Below, in pieces: positions 26,512-37,265 of a stretch of 64,000 nt of DNA. The stretch spans positions 2,784,001-2,848,000 of the forward strand of contig NZ_AP024355.1 of the NCBI RefSeq assembly GCF_019704135.1. Direction: 5' to 3'. Each line of letters begins with the position of its first letter. The stretch's first letter is position 1. This stretch comes from Desulfuromonas versatilis (GTDB lineage Bacteria; Desulfobacterota; Desulfuromonadia; Desulfuromonadales; NIT-T3). The notes below the pieces were generated by a model. It was given only the letters and a program-made list of their open reading frames with translations, made no database searches and was not told the DNA's origin. Position numbers and translations under genes: made by a program.

Positions 26512-27084
26512 TTACTGGTTGGCAGGGGCGCTGCCCGGCTGGGTCTGGAGCAACGACATCTCCCGCCGGATCTGGTCGGCCCCGGGCCCTGACGGATTTA
26601 CCTCCAGGTAGCGGGTCCAGGCCTCCCGGGCCTTCTGCAAGTCCTGCAGATCGTAGCGATAGACGATCCCCAGGTTGAAGAGGCTCTGGTGATGGGAAGG
26701 GTTTAGCTGGTTGGCCTTGCTGAAATTCTCGATGGCCCGGTCGAACCAGCCCAGGCTGCGGAACATGACCCCCTGGTCGGTCAGCACGTTGGGGTCATTG
26801 GGATCAATCTCCAGCGCCTTGTTGTAGGCCTCCACCGATTTCATCGGGTTGTTGGCGTCGAAATAGGCATTGCCGAGCTCCACCCAGGCATTGCGGTTGC
26901 CCGGATCCTTGGCCAGGATGCCTTCGAGCATCTGGATCTGCTGCTGGCTGTTGACCGCCGGCCCTGCCGGGACCGAGGTCTGCGAAGGCGGCGTCGACTG
27001 CTTTCCGCCCTTGGTGACCAGAATGCCGACCAGGGCCCCGACCAGCAGGGCGATGATGACAATCAGGATATTCTCTTTTTTCAT
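26512..27084 (-). CDS. Membrane-anchored tetratricopeptide-repeat protein
   Basis: 190 residues from ATG 27084, with AAGGAGAA upstream. One N-terminal membrane helix (about 6-24), a short linker, then about three TPR units (AWVELGNAYFDANNPMKSVE, SLGWFDRAIENFSKA, SLFNLGIVYRYDLQDLQKA). The start overlaps the secF stop (ATGA). Position after secDF hints at an envelope role, but none is established. Confidence 0.85.
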   Translation of the reverse strand: MKKENILIVIIALLVGALVGILVTKGGKQSTPPSQTSVPAGPAVNSQQQIQMLEGILAKDPGNRNAWVELGNAYFDANNPMKSVEAYNKALEIDPNDPNVLTDQGVMFRSLGWFDRAIENFSKANQLNPSHHQSLFNLGIVYRYDLQDLQKAREAWTRYLEVNPSGPGADQIRREMSLLQTQPGSAPANQ

Positions 27085-28016
27085 GCCGTCTTCTCCTTGG
27101 TTGGGACCTTCCCGGCATGTCCGGTCTTGCGCCCCTCCCAGTAGATGAGGATCGGGCTGACCACAAAGATGGTGGAGTAGGTCCCGGCGATGATCCCCAC
27201 CAGCAGGGCGAAGGCGAAGTTGTGGATCACCCCGCCGCCGAAAATGAACAGGGCCGCAACCACCAGCAAGGTGGTTCCGGAGGTCAGCAGGGTACGGGAC
27301 ATGGTCTCGTTGATGCTGCGGTTGACGATCGCGGCGAAACCTTCTTTGGCGTGTTTGCCGAGGTTTTCCCGGATCCGGTCGCAAATGATGATGGTGTCGT
27401 TGAGCGAATAGCCGATGATGGCCAGGAACGCGGCGATGATCGGCAGGTCGATCTCCTTGTTGAACAGGGAGAAGGCGCCGAGGGTGATCAGCACATCGTG
27501 AACCAGGGCGACGATGGCCCCCACCCCGTAGCGGAACTCGAAACGCCAGGTAATGTAGATCAGGATGCCGATCATCGCGTAAAGGATGGCCATCAGGCCC
27601 TTCTCGCGCAGATCCTTGCCGACCTGGGGGCCGACCATTTCGGTGCGCCGCACCTCCACTTTACCCTCGCCGTAAACCTTCTCGAGGGCCTCGGTGACGG
27701 TCTGCGAGAGCCCCTTGAGCTCGGTGGTTGTCTGCTGGGCCCGGACCAGGAACTCGTTGGCGTCGTCGCCGAACTGCTGGACCACCACGTTGCCGAGTTC
27801 GACCTCTTTGAGCGCCTCCTTGATCTGCCCCGCGGAGGTCGGTTCGGCGAACTGGATCTGCACCAAGGTTCCCCCGGCGAAGTCGATGCCATAGTTGGGC
27901 CCGCCCTTGAACAGCAGGGAGGCCACCCCGATCAGGATCAGAACCACCGAAAGGATAATCGCGGCCTTGCTTTTGCCAATAAAATCAAAATTGATGTCAG
28001 GTCTGATGATTTGCAT
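27081..28016 (-). CDS. secF: Protein translocase subunit SecF
   Basis: 311 residues. Six membrane helices; periplasmic domain after helix 1 with the signature GIDFAGGTLVQI. Later helices carry GYSLNDTIIICDRIRENL, typical of SecF. Works with SecD in late steps of protein export, using the proton-motive force. Lies 13 bp behind secD with AAAAGGAG upstream. Confidence 0.97.
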   Translation of the reverse strand: MQIIRPDINFDFIGKSKAAIILSVVLILIGVASLLFKGGPNYGIDFAGGTLVQIQFAEPTSAGQIKEALKEVELGNVVVQQFGDDANEFLVRAQQTTTELKGLSQTVTEALEKVYGEGKVEVRRTEMVGPQVGKDLREKGLMAILYAMIGILIYITWRFEFRYGVGAIVALVHDVLITLGAFSLFNKEIDLPIIAAFLAIIGYSLNDTIIICDRIRENLGKHAKEGFAAIVNRSINETMSRTLLTSGTTLLVVAALFIFGGGVIHNFAFALLVGIIAGTYSTIFVVSPILIYWEGRKTGHAGKVPTKEKTA

Positions 28017-28029
28017 TCCGGGCTCCTTT

Positions 28030-29628
28030 TCAGATGCTCAGCCGCTTCACCTTGCGGCCCTCGATGAAGAAGTCAAAAACGACCCGGGAAACGAAGATCG
28101 CGGTAAACATGGAGGCCAGGATGCCGATGGAAAGGGTCACCGCGAAACCCTTGACCGGTCCGGTCCCGAACTGGAACAACACCAGGGCGGCGATCAGGGT
28201 GGTGACGTTGGCGTCGACAATGGTCAGCAGGGCTTTGCTGTAGCCGGCATCAAGAGCGTTCAGAGGGGTCTTGCCCAACCGCAACTCTTCACGGATGCGC
28301 TCGAAGATGAGCACGTTGGCATCCACCGCCATACCCACGGTGAGCACGATGCCGGCGATACCGGGAAGGGTCAGCGAAGCCTTGAACAGCGAGAGCATGG
28401 CCATGATGAAGACGATATTGAGCACCAGGGCGAGATTAGCCACCAGGCCGGACAACCGATAATAGAGAGCCATGGCCAGGATCACCAGGATGCCGCCGAT
28501 GATTACCGAAAGCACCCCCTGGTTGATCGAGTCCCTGCCCAGGGAGGGGCCCACAGTGCGGTCCTCGAGGATCTTGACCGGAGCCGGCAGGGAACCGGCC
28601 CGCAGCACGATGGCGAGATCCGTGGCCTCCTGCTCGGTGAAGGCGCCGCTGATCTGCGCGCTGCCGCCGGAAATGCGCTCGCGGATGACCGGTGCCGAAT
28701 AGACGGTATCGTCCAGCACGATGGCCATGCGTTTGCCGACGTTGGCCGCGGTGATCTGGTCGAAGCGCTTGGCACCGACCGAGTTGAAGTCGATGGCGAC
28801 ATAGGGCTCGTTGAAGCGGGTATCGATGCGCACCTGGGCATCGGCCAGCAGGTCGCCGGTCAGCACGGTCTTGTCGAAAACCACGATAGGGGTCTCGGTT
28901 ACCGCACCGGTCCGGTTGTCCACCCGCCGCTCAAAGAGCAACTGGGTATTCGCGGGCAGGATCCCCTTGACCGCTTCCTGCGGGTTGGCCTCCTCGGCGA
29001 CCATTTTGAATTCGAGCCGCGCGGTTTTGCCGAGCAGGGCGATGGCCCGGTCGGGGTCCTTGACGCCGGGGAGCTGGATCAGAATCCGGTTGCCGCTCTG
29101 GCGCTGCAGGGTCGGCTCGCTGACGCCGAACTGGTCAACGCGGTTGCGCATGGTCTCCAGCGCCTGGCGAACCGCGTAATCCTTGATATTGGTGATCTCG
29201 TTGTTGCTGAGTCGATAGTTCTTCTGGATGTATCCGCCCTGGTCGGTCAGGGTCATCGGCTCCAGGGTCGGGAAGTTGGTATCCATCAGGGCATCGACCT
29301 GGGCCCCGGCGGCCTCGTCATAGACGGTGATGGCCAACCGCTCGCCGGGCAGGCGCTCCACCCGCTTGAAGATGATGTCCTTTTCGTTGAGCAGAGCCTC
29401 GGCCTGATCGGAAACGCTGTCCAGACGGCTCTCCACGGCTTTGTCGACATCGACGCCGAGGACCAGATGCATCCCCCCCTGCAGGTCGAGACCCAGGTGA
29501 ATGGGATCGAAAGCATCGGTCCACCAGCCAGGAAGACTATCCTTGAAAAAGCTGGGAGCGAGGGCCAAGAAGGACACAACCAGGCAGAGCAGGATCAAAA
29601 GCCCCCGGTATTTGACGCTTTTGGACAT
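28030..29628 (-). CDS. secD: Protein translocase subunit SecD
   Basis: 532 residues with six membrane helices and a large periplasmic domain after the first. Conserved segments: HLGLDLQGGMHLVLGVD and, in the membrane part, GMAVDANVLIFERIREEL. Partner of SecF downstream and YajC upstream, all in one minus-strand operon. Length is within the usual range for SecD without extra insertions. Confidence 0.97.
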   Translation of the reverse strand: MSKSVKYRGLLILLCLVVSFLALAPSFFKDSLPGWWTDAFDPIHLGLDLQGGMHLVLGVDVDKAVESRLDSVSDQAEALLNEKDIIFKRVERLPGERLAITVYDEAAGAQVDALMDTNFPTLEPMTLTDQGGYIQKNYRLSNNEITNIKDYAVRQALETMRNRVDQFGVSEPTLQRQSGNRILIQLPGVKDPDRAIALLGKTARLEFKMVAEEANPQEAVKGILPANTQLLFERRVDNRTGAVTETPIVVFDKTVLTGDLLADAQVRIDTRFNEPYVAIDFNSVGAKRFDQITAANVGKRMAIVLDDTVYSAPVIRERISGGSAQISGAFTEQEATDLAIVLRAGSLPAPVKILEDRTVGPSLGRDSINQGVLSVIIGGILVILAMALYYRLSGLVANLALVLNIVFIMAMLSLFKASLTLPGIAGIVLTVGMAVDANVLIFERIREELRLGKTPLNALDAGYSKALLTIVDANVTTLIAALVLFQFGTGPVKGFAVTLSIGILASMFTAIFVSRVVFDFFIEGRKVKRLSI

Positions 29629-29711
29629 GGCGTTAATTTTCTCCTTTGGGTTTCATTCCAGGCCGCCCCCTCCGATGGCGAGGCCAGCCCCAGGTCTGCG
29701 GGCAATCCAGG

Positions 29712-30041
29712 TTACTGGTCCTGCCGGGCCGAAACCACCGAAGAGCGATTCACCTTGATTTTCACCCCGGTTGCCACCTCGATGGTGACCACGGTGTCCT
29801 GAACGGCGACCACTTTGCCGTGAATGCCCCCGGCGGTGACGACCTGGTCTCCCGCCTTGAGGGACTCGATCAGCTCCTTGTGCTGCTTCGCCCTTTTCTG
29901 CTGGGGGCGGATCAGCAGAAAATAGAAAATGGCGAACATGATCACCAACATGATGATCCCTTCGTAGCCGGAGCGGCCGCCCTGCTGCCCGGCAGCATTG
30001 CCTGCCATGGCAAAAGCCTCGGAAACGCCAAACAAATTCAT
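29712..30041 (-). CDS. yajC: Preprotein translocase accessory subunit YajC
   Basis: 109 residues. One membrane helix (about 29-46, IIMLVIMFAIFYFLLIRP) followed by the conserved RPQQKRAKQHKELIESLKAG and a small basic domain. Start preceded by AAGGAGG. Part of SecDF-YajC. Placed between tgt and secD, the usual order. Confidence 0.96.
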   Translation of the reverse strand: MNLFGVSEAFAMAGNAAGQQGGRSGYEGIIMLVIMFAIFYFLLIRPQQKRAKQHKELIESLKAGDQVVTAGGIHGKVVAVQDTVVTIEVATGVKIKVNRSSVVSARQDQ

Positions 30042-30101
30042 GAAAACATCCTCCTTGGGGTATGAGATAACGCTTTAAGTGCCGCTGGTTAACCTTTTGT
30101 T

Positions 30102-31289
<1,188 letters not shown>

Positions 31290-32324
31290 TCAGGCAATCA
31301 GCATGCAGTCGCCATAACTGAAAAACCGGTAGCCTTCGCGCACCGCCTGACGATAGGCCTCCAGCACGAAATCCCGGCCGGCGAAGGCGGATACCAGCAC
31401 CAGCAGGGTCGACTGGGGCAAATGAAAATTGGTGACCAGCGCATCCACGATCCGGAATTCGAAACCGGGGTAGATGAACAGGTCGGTAACACCCTGCCCG
31501 GGCAGCAGCCGCCCCTGGTCGTCGACAGAGTATTCAAGGGTCCGGGTGGTTGTCGTACCCAGGGCGACCACCCGCCGCCCCTCCCGCCTGGCCCGGTTGA
31601 CTTCTTCCGCGGTGGTTTCGGGGACAGTGAAGACCTCGCCGTGCATTTGATGCTCGAGGAGGTTTTCCGTCCGCACCGGGAAAAAGGTCCCCAGTCCTAC
31701 GTGCAGCGTAACCGGAACGATCCGCACACCCTTTTCGCGCAGCGCCGCGAGGATCGGCTCGGTGAAATGCAGACCGGCGGTGGGTGCGGCTACCGCTCCC
31801 TGGCTGCTGGCGAAAACCGTCTGGTAGCGGTCACGATCGAGATCCTCGTCGTCGCGCCGGATATACGGCGGCAGCGGAATCCGTCCGACCCTTTCGAGCA
31901 CCTCGCCAAAGGCACTCCGACAATGGAAACGGACATGTCGAAAGGGGGGCTCGCCCCCCTCCAGGACTTCCCCTTCCAGCTCTCCGTTCCCCAGCAGCAG
32001 CTGGGTTCCGGGGCGTGGGGTCTTGGAGCATTTGGTCAGACAGACCCAGTCCTCGTGTTCGCCAACCAGCCGGCGGACCAGAAAGACCTCTACCTTCCCG
32101 CCGCTCTGCTTGGAACCGAGCAATCGGGCCGGAATGACCTTTGTGTCATTGTAAACCAGAACATCGCCGCTTCGAAAATGATCGACGATGTCGGAAAATT
32201 TTCCCGATTGAACCCGGCGCCGTTTCCGGTCCAGGGTCATCAGCCTCGAGTCGCCGCGTCGGGGGGGCGGATACTGGGCTATCTGGTCTGCTGGAAGCTC
32301 GAAATCAAAATCGCTGAGTTGCAT
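31290..32324 (-). CDS. queA: S-adenosylmethionine:tRNA ribosyltransferase-isomerase
   Basis: 344 residues. Adds the epoxycyclopentane precursor from SAM to preQ1 in tRNA. Motifs: MQLSDFDFELPADQIAQYP at the start, RPARLLG-type region (VIPARLLGSKQSGG), TAGLHFTE and LVTNFHLPQSTLLVLVSA. First enzyme gene of the queA-tgt-yajC-secD-secF group. Confidence 0.96.
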   Translation of the reverse strand: MQLSDFDFELPADQIAQYPPPRRGDSRLMTLDRKRRRVQSGKFSDIVDHFRSGDVLVYNDTKVIPARLLGSKQSGGKVEVFLVRRLVGEHEDWVCLTKCSKTPRPGTQLLLGNGELEGEVLEGGEPPFRHVRFHCRSAFGEVLERVGRIPLPPYIRRDDEDLDRDRYQTVFASSQGAVAAPTAGLHFTEPILAALREKGVRIVPVTLHVGLGTFFPVRTENLLEHQMHGEVFTVPETTAEEVNRARREGRRVVALGTTTTRTLEYSVDDQGRLLPGQGVTDLFIYPGFEFRIVDALVTNFHLPQSTLLVLVSAFAGRDFVLEAYRQAVREGYRFFSYGDCMLIA

Positions 32325-32413
32325 GTAAATTCAATCTGCTGGTCGTTTTTCGACCCCCGAAATCAGGGTCTAAATCAATCACAATTAAGGGGTAAAGTCA
32401 ATTCTTTTCCCCC

Positions 32414-32599
32414 CTAGCCACTGACCAGATAGACCGCCAGCAACCCGGCGAGCATCAGCATCAGGCCGAGACCGCGCAGAGTCGCTTCCGGGGCAGCCAG
32501 CATCCGTCGCAGATAGCGCTTCATGCCCGCCGGAGAGAGAAACCAGGGGATCCCCTCCAGCACCAGAACAACGCCCAAAACCTGGACCCAGAACTCCAT
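32414..32599 (-). CDS. DUF2065 small membrane protein (YjeT-like)
   Basis: 61 residues, two membrane helices (about 2-20 and 42-60) separated by a basic loop with the DUF2065 pattern LEGIPWFLSPAGMKRYLRRM. Function unknown in the family. Lies 90 bp upstream of queA on the same strand; the region between is AT-richer and contains no terminator. Confidence 0.85.
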   Translation of the reverse strand: MEFWVQVLGVVLVLEGIPWFLSPAGMKRYLRRMLAAPEATLRGLGLMLMLAGLLAVYLVSG

Positions 32600-32935
32600 C
32601 CGCCCCCCTGACTCCGCTGAAATTAAGGAACTTTTTGGCAGATATATTGCAGCCTTTCACCCTTGTTTAAAAGTGAGGTATATTAAGTAGCCGCAGGCGC
32701 CCTGTCAAGCAAAAGCCCGGAGGATATCCCCACAGCGCGGCGCCCCCCTGCGGTGGCGCACAACCGGGAGTCCCGGGTGCCAAGAGCCTGCCGAGACCTG
32801 CACAGAATTGGAAGAACAGGTTCAGCCGCCAGGCGACCATCCCGGCATTTGGCGGCCTGATCGGTCTTTTGGCGTTTACACCATCAGCAAGGGCGGGCCA
32901 ACCCCTGATTTGGCCGCAATCCAACCGAGTTCCGG
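32600..32935. promoter_or_regulatory. Divergent intergenic region upstream of DUF2065/queA and the HD-GYP gene
   Basis: 336 bp. An AT-rich patch at about 32630-32690 holds several TATATT-like hexamers on both strands and is the likely minus-strand promoter region, but spacing did not allow a firm call. The rest is GC-rich with no reading frame. No clear Shine-Dalgarno sequence precedes the HD-GYP start. Confidence 0.35.
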
Positions 32936-34993
32936 ATGAATTCTCTGAAGATTAAAATCCTCAGCATTACCACGATCATCATGGTGATGGCGGTCGGGCT
33001 CACAGCCTGGCACAACCTGAGGACCCAACAGGCGATGCTGGCCCAGATCGCCATCCAGAACGGCCGCATCCTGGGCGAGACGATCCGCAACAGCATCATC
33101 ACCGACATGGCCAATGGTGAGAATGCGGCCGTCGGCCACATACTGGAAAAAATCAAGAGGGAACCGACCATCGCGGCCGTCCGGGTGTTCGACGATTCCG
33201 GTCGGGTCCTGATTTCTGCGGCCCCGGAGGAAATCGGTGACATCGTCGATGCCGCCGACCTGTTGGCATTTCGCTCCGGGAAAACGTCCTATTCCATTGA
33301 AAAGCACGGCAGCAGCTTCCACAACACCAACCTTCCCATCTACAATGCTCCGGCCTGCTACAGCTGCCACGGTCCCGAGAAGGAAATCCTCGGTGTGCTG
33401 AGCGTGCATCTGTCGCTGAACGCCCTCGATAGTCTGCAGAGCGCCGGCCGCGAAGCCACTTTCCTGTCCTCCGTCGGCATGCTGATCATTCTCATCCTGG
33501 CCATTTCGGGCTTTATCCTGTTTTACGTCGACTCCCCCATCCGCAAACTGGTGGCTGCCATGACCCACCTGGAGCGGGGGGAATTCGACCGTGCCGAAAT
33601 CAAGCTGACCAGCTCCCGGGAAATGACCCAGCTTTCCGGCAAATTCAATTCCATGGTAGAGCGGCTCAAAGACCTGATCCAGGCGACCGTACGCCATGAG
33701 CGGGAATTGGCGATAAGCCAGGAAAAACTGGCTCACCACGATGAAATCCGCAACATGAACATCACCCTCGCCGAACGGCTCAAGGAGATCGAGTATCTCA
33801 ATATCAGCCTGGAGGAACGCATCGAGGAGATCGAGGAGGCCAATTACAAGATCGCGGACCTGGCCAGCGACCTCGAAAACAAGAACACCAACCTGGAACG
33901 GGCGGTAACCCGCCTCTCGGCTATCTACAAGTTGGGCCTGGCAATCAATTCAACCATGGATCTCAACCAGCTGTTCCATCTGCTGGTCAATCGCACGGTC
34001 AACACCCTCAAAGCCAGGGTCGGCTACCTGCTGCTGCTGGAGAAGGATACCTGGAGCGCAAAACTGGCCGGAGCGACGGGCCTGCCGCCTGGGGTCGATC
34101 CGGACATGCGCCTGGAGCTGAAACCCGGGGGGGTGGCCTACTGGGCGATAAGGAACTGCCAGCCCCTGCTGATTTCGAGCATGAACGAGGCGCGGGAATT
34201 CAGCAGGATCAGTCGCCTCGGCTATACCCGCGAAACGGTGATTTGCGCACCGCTGCTGATCAAGGACGAACCTATCGGCGCCATCACCATCGCCAACAAA
34301 GCCGACAATACCGCCTTCAGTCTGGATGATCTCGAGCTGCTTGGGACCATCGCCGCCCAGGCCAGCATCGCCATAAAAAATGCCCGGCTCTACGAGGAGC
34401 AGCAGCAAACCTACCTGAACACGGTCCAGGCCCTGGTTTCCGCCATCGAGGCCAGCGACGCCTATACCCGCGGGCATTCGGAGCGCGTCAAGCGCTACAG
34501 CGTTGCCCTGGCCAGACGCATCAACCTTGCCCCGACTACCATCAAACGCCTGGAACAGGCGGCCATTCTCCACGATATCGGAAAAATCGGCATCGATGTG
34601 GCGCTGCTCAACAAGCGGGAAACCCTCTCCCTTGAAGACGTCGACATGCTGCGCCAGCACCCGGCCATAGGGGGCCGGATCCTGGAACCCATCCAGTTCC
34701 TCAGGGAGGTGCGGGAAATCATCGAACAGCACCACGAACGTTTCGACGGTGGAGGCTACCCCCATCGCCTGACCGGCGAAAACATTAGCATAGAGGCCCG
34801 GATCCTCGCGGTCGCCGACACCTACGACGCCATGACCTCCGATCGCCCCTACCGCAAGGCACTCAGCCACCAGTTCGCCCTGCAGGAGATCGCCTCCCAG
34901 GCCGGCAGCCAGTTCGACCCCCAGGTCGCCAATGCGTTCCTTGGGATGTGCCAGGAGGAAGGTTTTCAACCCGGTCTTGCCAGAACCCCATGA
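32936..34993 (+). CDS. Membrane sensor with c-type heme motif, HAMP, GAF and HD-GYP phosphodiesterase
   Basis: 685 residues. Helix 1 (about 7-25), a periplasmic sensor domain with CYSCH at residues 141-145 (a CxxCH heme-attachment motif, HGPEKEILGVLSVHL after it), helix 2 (about 180-200), HAMP, a coiled coil (about 250-325), GAF (about 330-480) and HD-GYP (about 490-680). HD-GYP residues are intact: AILHDIGKIG and HHERFDGGGYP. It should hydrolyse cyclic-di-GMP in the cytoplasm in response to a periplasmic heme signal such as redox state, NO or oxygen (inference). Its TGA overlaps the ATG of the following GGDEF gene. Confidence 0.92.
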   Translation: MNSLKIKILSITTIIMVMAVGLTAWHNLRTQQAMLAQIAIQNGRILGETIRNSIITDMANGENAAVGHILEKIKREPTIAAVRVFDDSGRVLISAAPEEIGDIVDAADLLAFRSGKTSYSIEKHGSSFHNTNLPIYNAPACYSCHGPEKEILGVLSVHLSLNALDSLQSAGREATFLSSVGMLIILILAISGFILFYVDSPIRKLVAAMTHLERGEFDRAEIKLTSSREMTQLSGKFNSMVERLKDLIQATVRHERELAISQEKLAHHDEIRNMNITLAERLKEIEYLNISLEERIEEIEEANYKIADLASDLENKNTNLERAVTRLSAIYKLGLAINSTMDLNQLFHLLVNRTVNTLKARVGYLLLLEKDTWSAKLAGATGLPPGVDPDMRLELKPGGVAYWAIRNCQPLLISSMNEAREFSRISRLGYTRETVICAPLLIKDEPIGAITIANKADNTAFSLDDLELLGTIAAQASIAIKNARLYEEQQQTYLNTVQALVSAIEASDAYTRGHSERVKRYSVALARRINLAPTTIKRLEQAAILHDIGKIGIDVALLNKRETLSLEDVDMLRQHPAIGGRILEPIQFLREVREIIEQHHERFDGGGYPHRLTGENISIEARILAVADTYDAMTSDRPYRKALSHQFALQEIASQAGSQFDPQVANAFLGMCQEEGFQPGLARTP

Positions 34994-37206
34994 TCAAGTT
35001 CAGGCTGCAACCGCCCATGCTGTGGGGTACCACCCTGCGGAAAAAAATTCTCCTGCCGTTTTTCCTCGTCCTGTTCCTGCTGGGGGTCGCAGCCACACTT
35101 GGTTCGGCATTCTTCGTCACCGGGGCCCTGTACAGAACATCGGACGAGCGCCTTCTCACCAGTCAGGAGGCCACTTTCAGGGCGCTGAAACAGCAGGAGG
35201 CCCTCCTCCAGACCTACGCCCATCTGTTCAACTACACCAACGCCCGGGTCGCGGCCGATTCGGGCCCCTCCCAGGCGGCGGCGCTGCAGGAGACCCTGTT
35301 CGAATCCCTGCGCCAGGAAAACATCTCCATCGCCCTGGTCCCCTCAGGCACCGGCCTGGCGCTCCCCTACCCTTCGCTGCAAGAGCTGTTTTCAAAGGTG
35401 GAGAAAACCACCCTCCCGGCCTTCGGGTTTGCCGCGGACACCGGTTCGGTGCCCGCCCTGTGTTTTGCCGCTCCAGCCATCCAAAACGGCAAAGTCAGCC
35501 AGGTGAACCTGCTGCAAACCCCCCTTACGCCGGAATACCTGAAAAATCTCTCGCCGGATCGCCGCATCAATTTCTTTCTGCAGTCGCCCGAGGGAAAGCT
35601 GCTTGCGGGGACCAGGCCCGGTCGGGAAATCCCCCGGCTGGGCCCGGAGGAACTGAAGGCGGTGTTCGCCGGCATACCGGTTTTCAAAAATTCCCCCGAT
35701 CCTCTGCCCTACCGCTTCCTGTTCCAGGCTATCCCCCTGGGAACCGATGGCCTGGCAATTTCGGTGCATGAGCTGCCACTTGCCGATGTCGAAATGCTGG
35801 TCAGCACCCTGGCCACCCGCTCCATTACCACCGTGCTGGCGGCGTTGCTGCTGGGCGCCTGGCTCTACTGCAGGACCATCCGCCGGATCCTTTTCCCGGT
35901 CCAGGAGCTGACCAAGGCCACCAACGCGGTCAGCCGGGGTGATCTGAACTACAGAATCCGGGACTGCGGGGCCGATGAACTGGGCCGAACCGCCGAGTCC
36001 TTCAATTCCATGCTGGCACGCCTCGAGACCCTCTACGCCGAAAAGCTGGAGCAGGAAAAACACCTGGCCCGCACCCAGGAGGAGCTGCGGCACCAGGAGT
36101 CGATGGCGCAAAAAAATCATGCAATCGCCAGGGCCAACCAGGAACTCAAAGGGAGATTGCGCGAGATCTCGGCCCTGTACCAGCTGAACCAGGCCATGAT
36201 TTCGACTCTCGATCTGGGCGTTCTGTTCGACCGCATCCTGCAGGTACTCAAGGACGTGATCCGCTGTGAGGAGATGGTTCTGATGCTGTACAACCCCGGG
36301 GCCGAAGAGCTGGATGTGCGCAAAACGGTGGGCATCGACCCTGAACTGCTCAAAGGAGTGGCCTTCAGGCTGGACGAGGGGATCACCGGCCGGGCAGCGC
36401 GCAGCCAGCGATTGCAGTACATAGCCAACCTCGAGGCGGAGACCCAGAATCTGAACTACAAGGGCAAACGCCAGGGGCGCGGCTCCATGGTCGCGGCGCC
36501 CCTGGCGGTCAAAGGGCGCCTCGCCGGGGTGCTCAACTTGCACAAACCCACCACTCAAGGTTTTTCCGAAAAGGAGCTGCGCCTGATTCAGGCCATCGCC
36601 AATCAGGCCGCCATTGCCATCGATAACGCCCAGCTATACGAGAAGACCCGCAACCAGAGCAACACCGATGAGCTGACCCAGTTGGCGAACCGAAGGCAGT
36701 TCCAGGTCATCCTCAAGCGGGAGCAGGCCCAGGCCCGGCGCTACAGCTCGAATTTCAGCCTGATTATGATCGACATCGACCATTTCAAAAAGTACAACGA
36801 TTTCCACGGCCACCTCCAGGGGGACCTGGTCCTGAAGCGGGTTGCCGACCTGCTGCTGCAGAATACCCGGGGGATCGACCTGGTAGCCCGTTTCGGTGGA
36901 GAAGAGTTCATCATTCTGCTGCCCAAGACCAGTGGCGAAGGGGCCGTCGCCGCCGCCGAGAAGCTGCGCCTGTGCGTTGCCGAGGACCCCTTCCCTGGTG
37001 CCGAGCACAGCCAACCCGGGGGGCAGCTCACCCTTTCGCTGGGGGTAGCCGAATTCCCCTCCCACACCAAGGATGTCTACGAGCTCATCGACCTGGCCGA
37101 CCGTGCTCTGTACATGGCCAAGGAGTCCGGACGCAACCGCACCGTGGTCTGGAAACCACGACAGGACGCTCGGCCGGATTCCCCCCCGTTGTTTCCCGAC
37201 CACTGA
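34990..37206 (+). CDS. Membrane HAMP-GAF-GGDEF diguanylate cyclase
   Basis: 738 residues from ATG 34990, which overlaps the HD-GYP stop (ATGA). Helix 1 (about 17-40), a periplasmic region of about 240 residues, helix 2 (about 278-298), HAMP, a coiled coil (about 350-400), GAF (about 405-555) and GGDEF (about 565-725). The active-site loop is GGEEF at 636-640, and the inhibitory-site RxxD (RGID, 627-630) lies five residues before it. So an active, product-inhibited diguanylate cyclase is expected. Co-translation with a phosphodiesterase implies opposed control of cyclic-di-GMP. Confidence 0.92.
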   Translation: MIKFRLQPPMLWGTTLRKKILLPFFLVLFLLGVAATLGSAFFVTGALYRTSDERLLTSQEATFRALKQQEALLQTYAHLFNYTNARVAADSGPSQAAALQETLFESLRQENISIALVPSGTGLALPYPSLQELFSKVEKTTLPAFGFAADTGSVPALCFAAPAIQNGKVSQVNLLQTPLTPEYLKNLSPDRRINFFLQSPEGKLLAGTRPGREIPRLGPEELKAVFAGIPVFKNSPDPLPYRFLFQAIPLGTDGLAISVHELPLADVEMLVSTLATRSITTVLAALLLGAWLYCRTIRRILFPVQELTKATNAVSRGDLNYRIRDCGADELGRTAESFNSMLARLETLYAEKLEQEKHLARTQEELRHQESMAQKNHAIARANQELKGRLREISALYQLNQAMISTLDLGVLFDRILQVLKDVIRCEEMVLMLYNPGAEELDVRKTVGIDPELLKGVAFRLDEGITGRAARSQRLQYIANLEAETQNLNYKGKRQGRGSMVAAPLAVKGRLAGVLNLHKPTTQGFSEKELRLIQAIANQAAIAIDNAQLYEKTRNQSNTDELTQLANRRQFQVILKREQAQARRYSSNFSLIMIDIDHFKKYNDFHGHLQGDLVLKRVADLLLQNTRGIDLVARFGGEEFIILLPKTSGEGAVAAAEKLRLCVAEDPFPGAEHSQPGGQLTLSLGVAEFPSHTKDVYELIDLADRALYMAKESGRNRTVVWKPRQDARPDSPPLFPDH

Positions 37207-37223
37207 AAACCTGCAAAAACCAC

Positions 37224-37257
37224 AACGCCGCGGCAAAATGCCCCGGCGTTTTCTTTT
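37224..37257 (+). terminator. Intrinsic terminator after the GGDEF gene
   Basis: A GC-rich stem (AACGCCG with CGGCGTT) and an interrupted T-run (TTTTCTTTTGTTT) follow the stop codon. Confidence 0.8.
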
Positions 37258-37265
37258 GTTTCGCG

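Noticed and set aside
27895-29802. A 635-residue open frame antisense to secD
   Set aside because: A shadow of a certain gene; composition is dominated by G, D, H and Q, typical of antisense translation.
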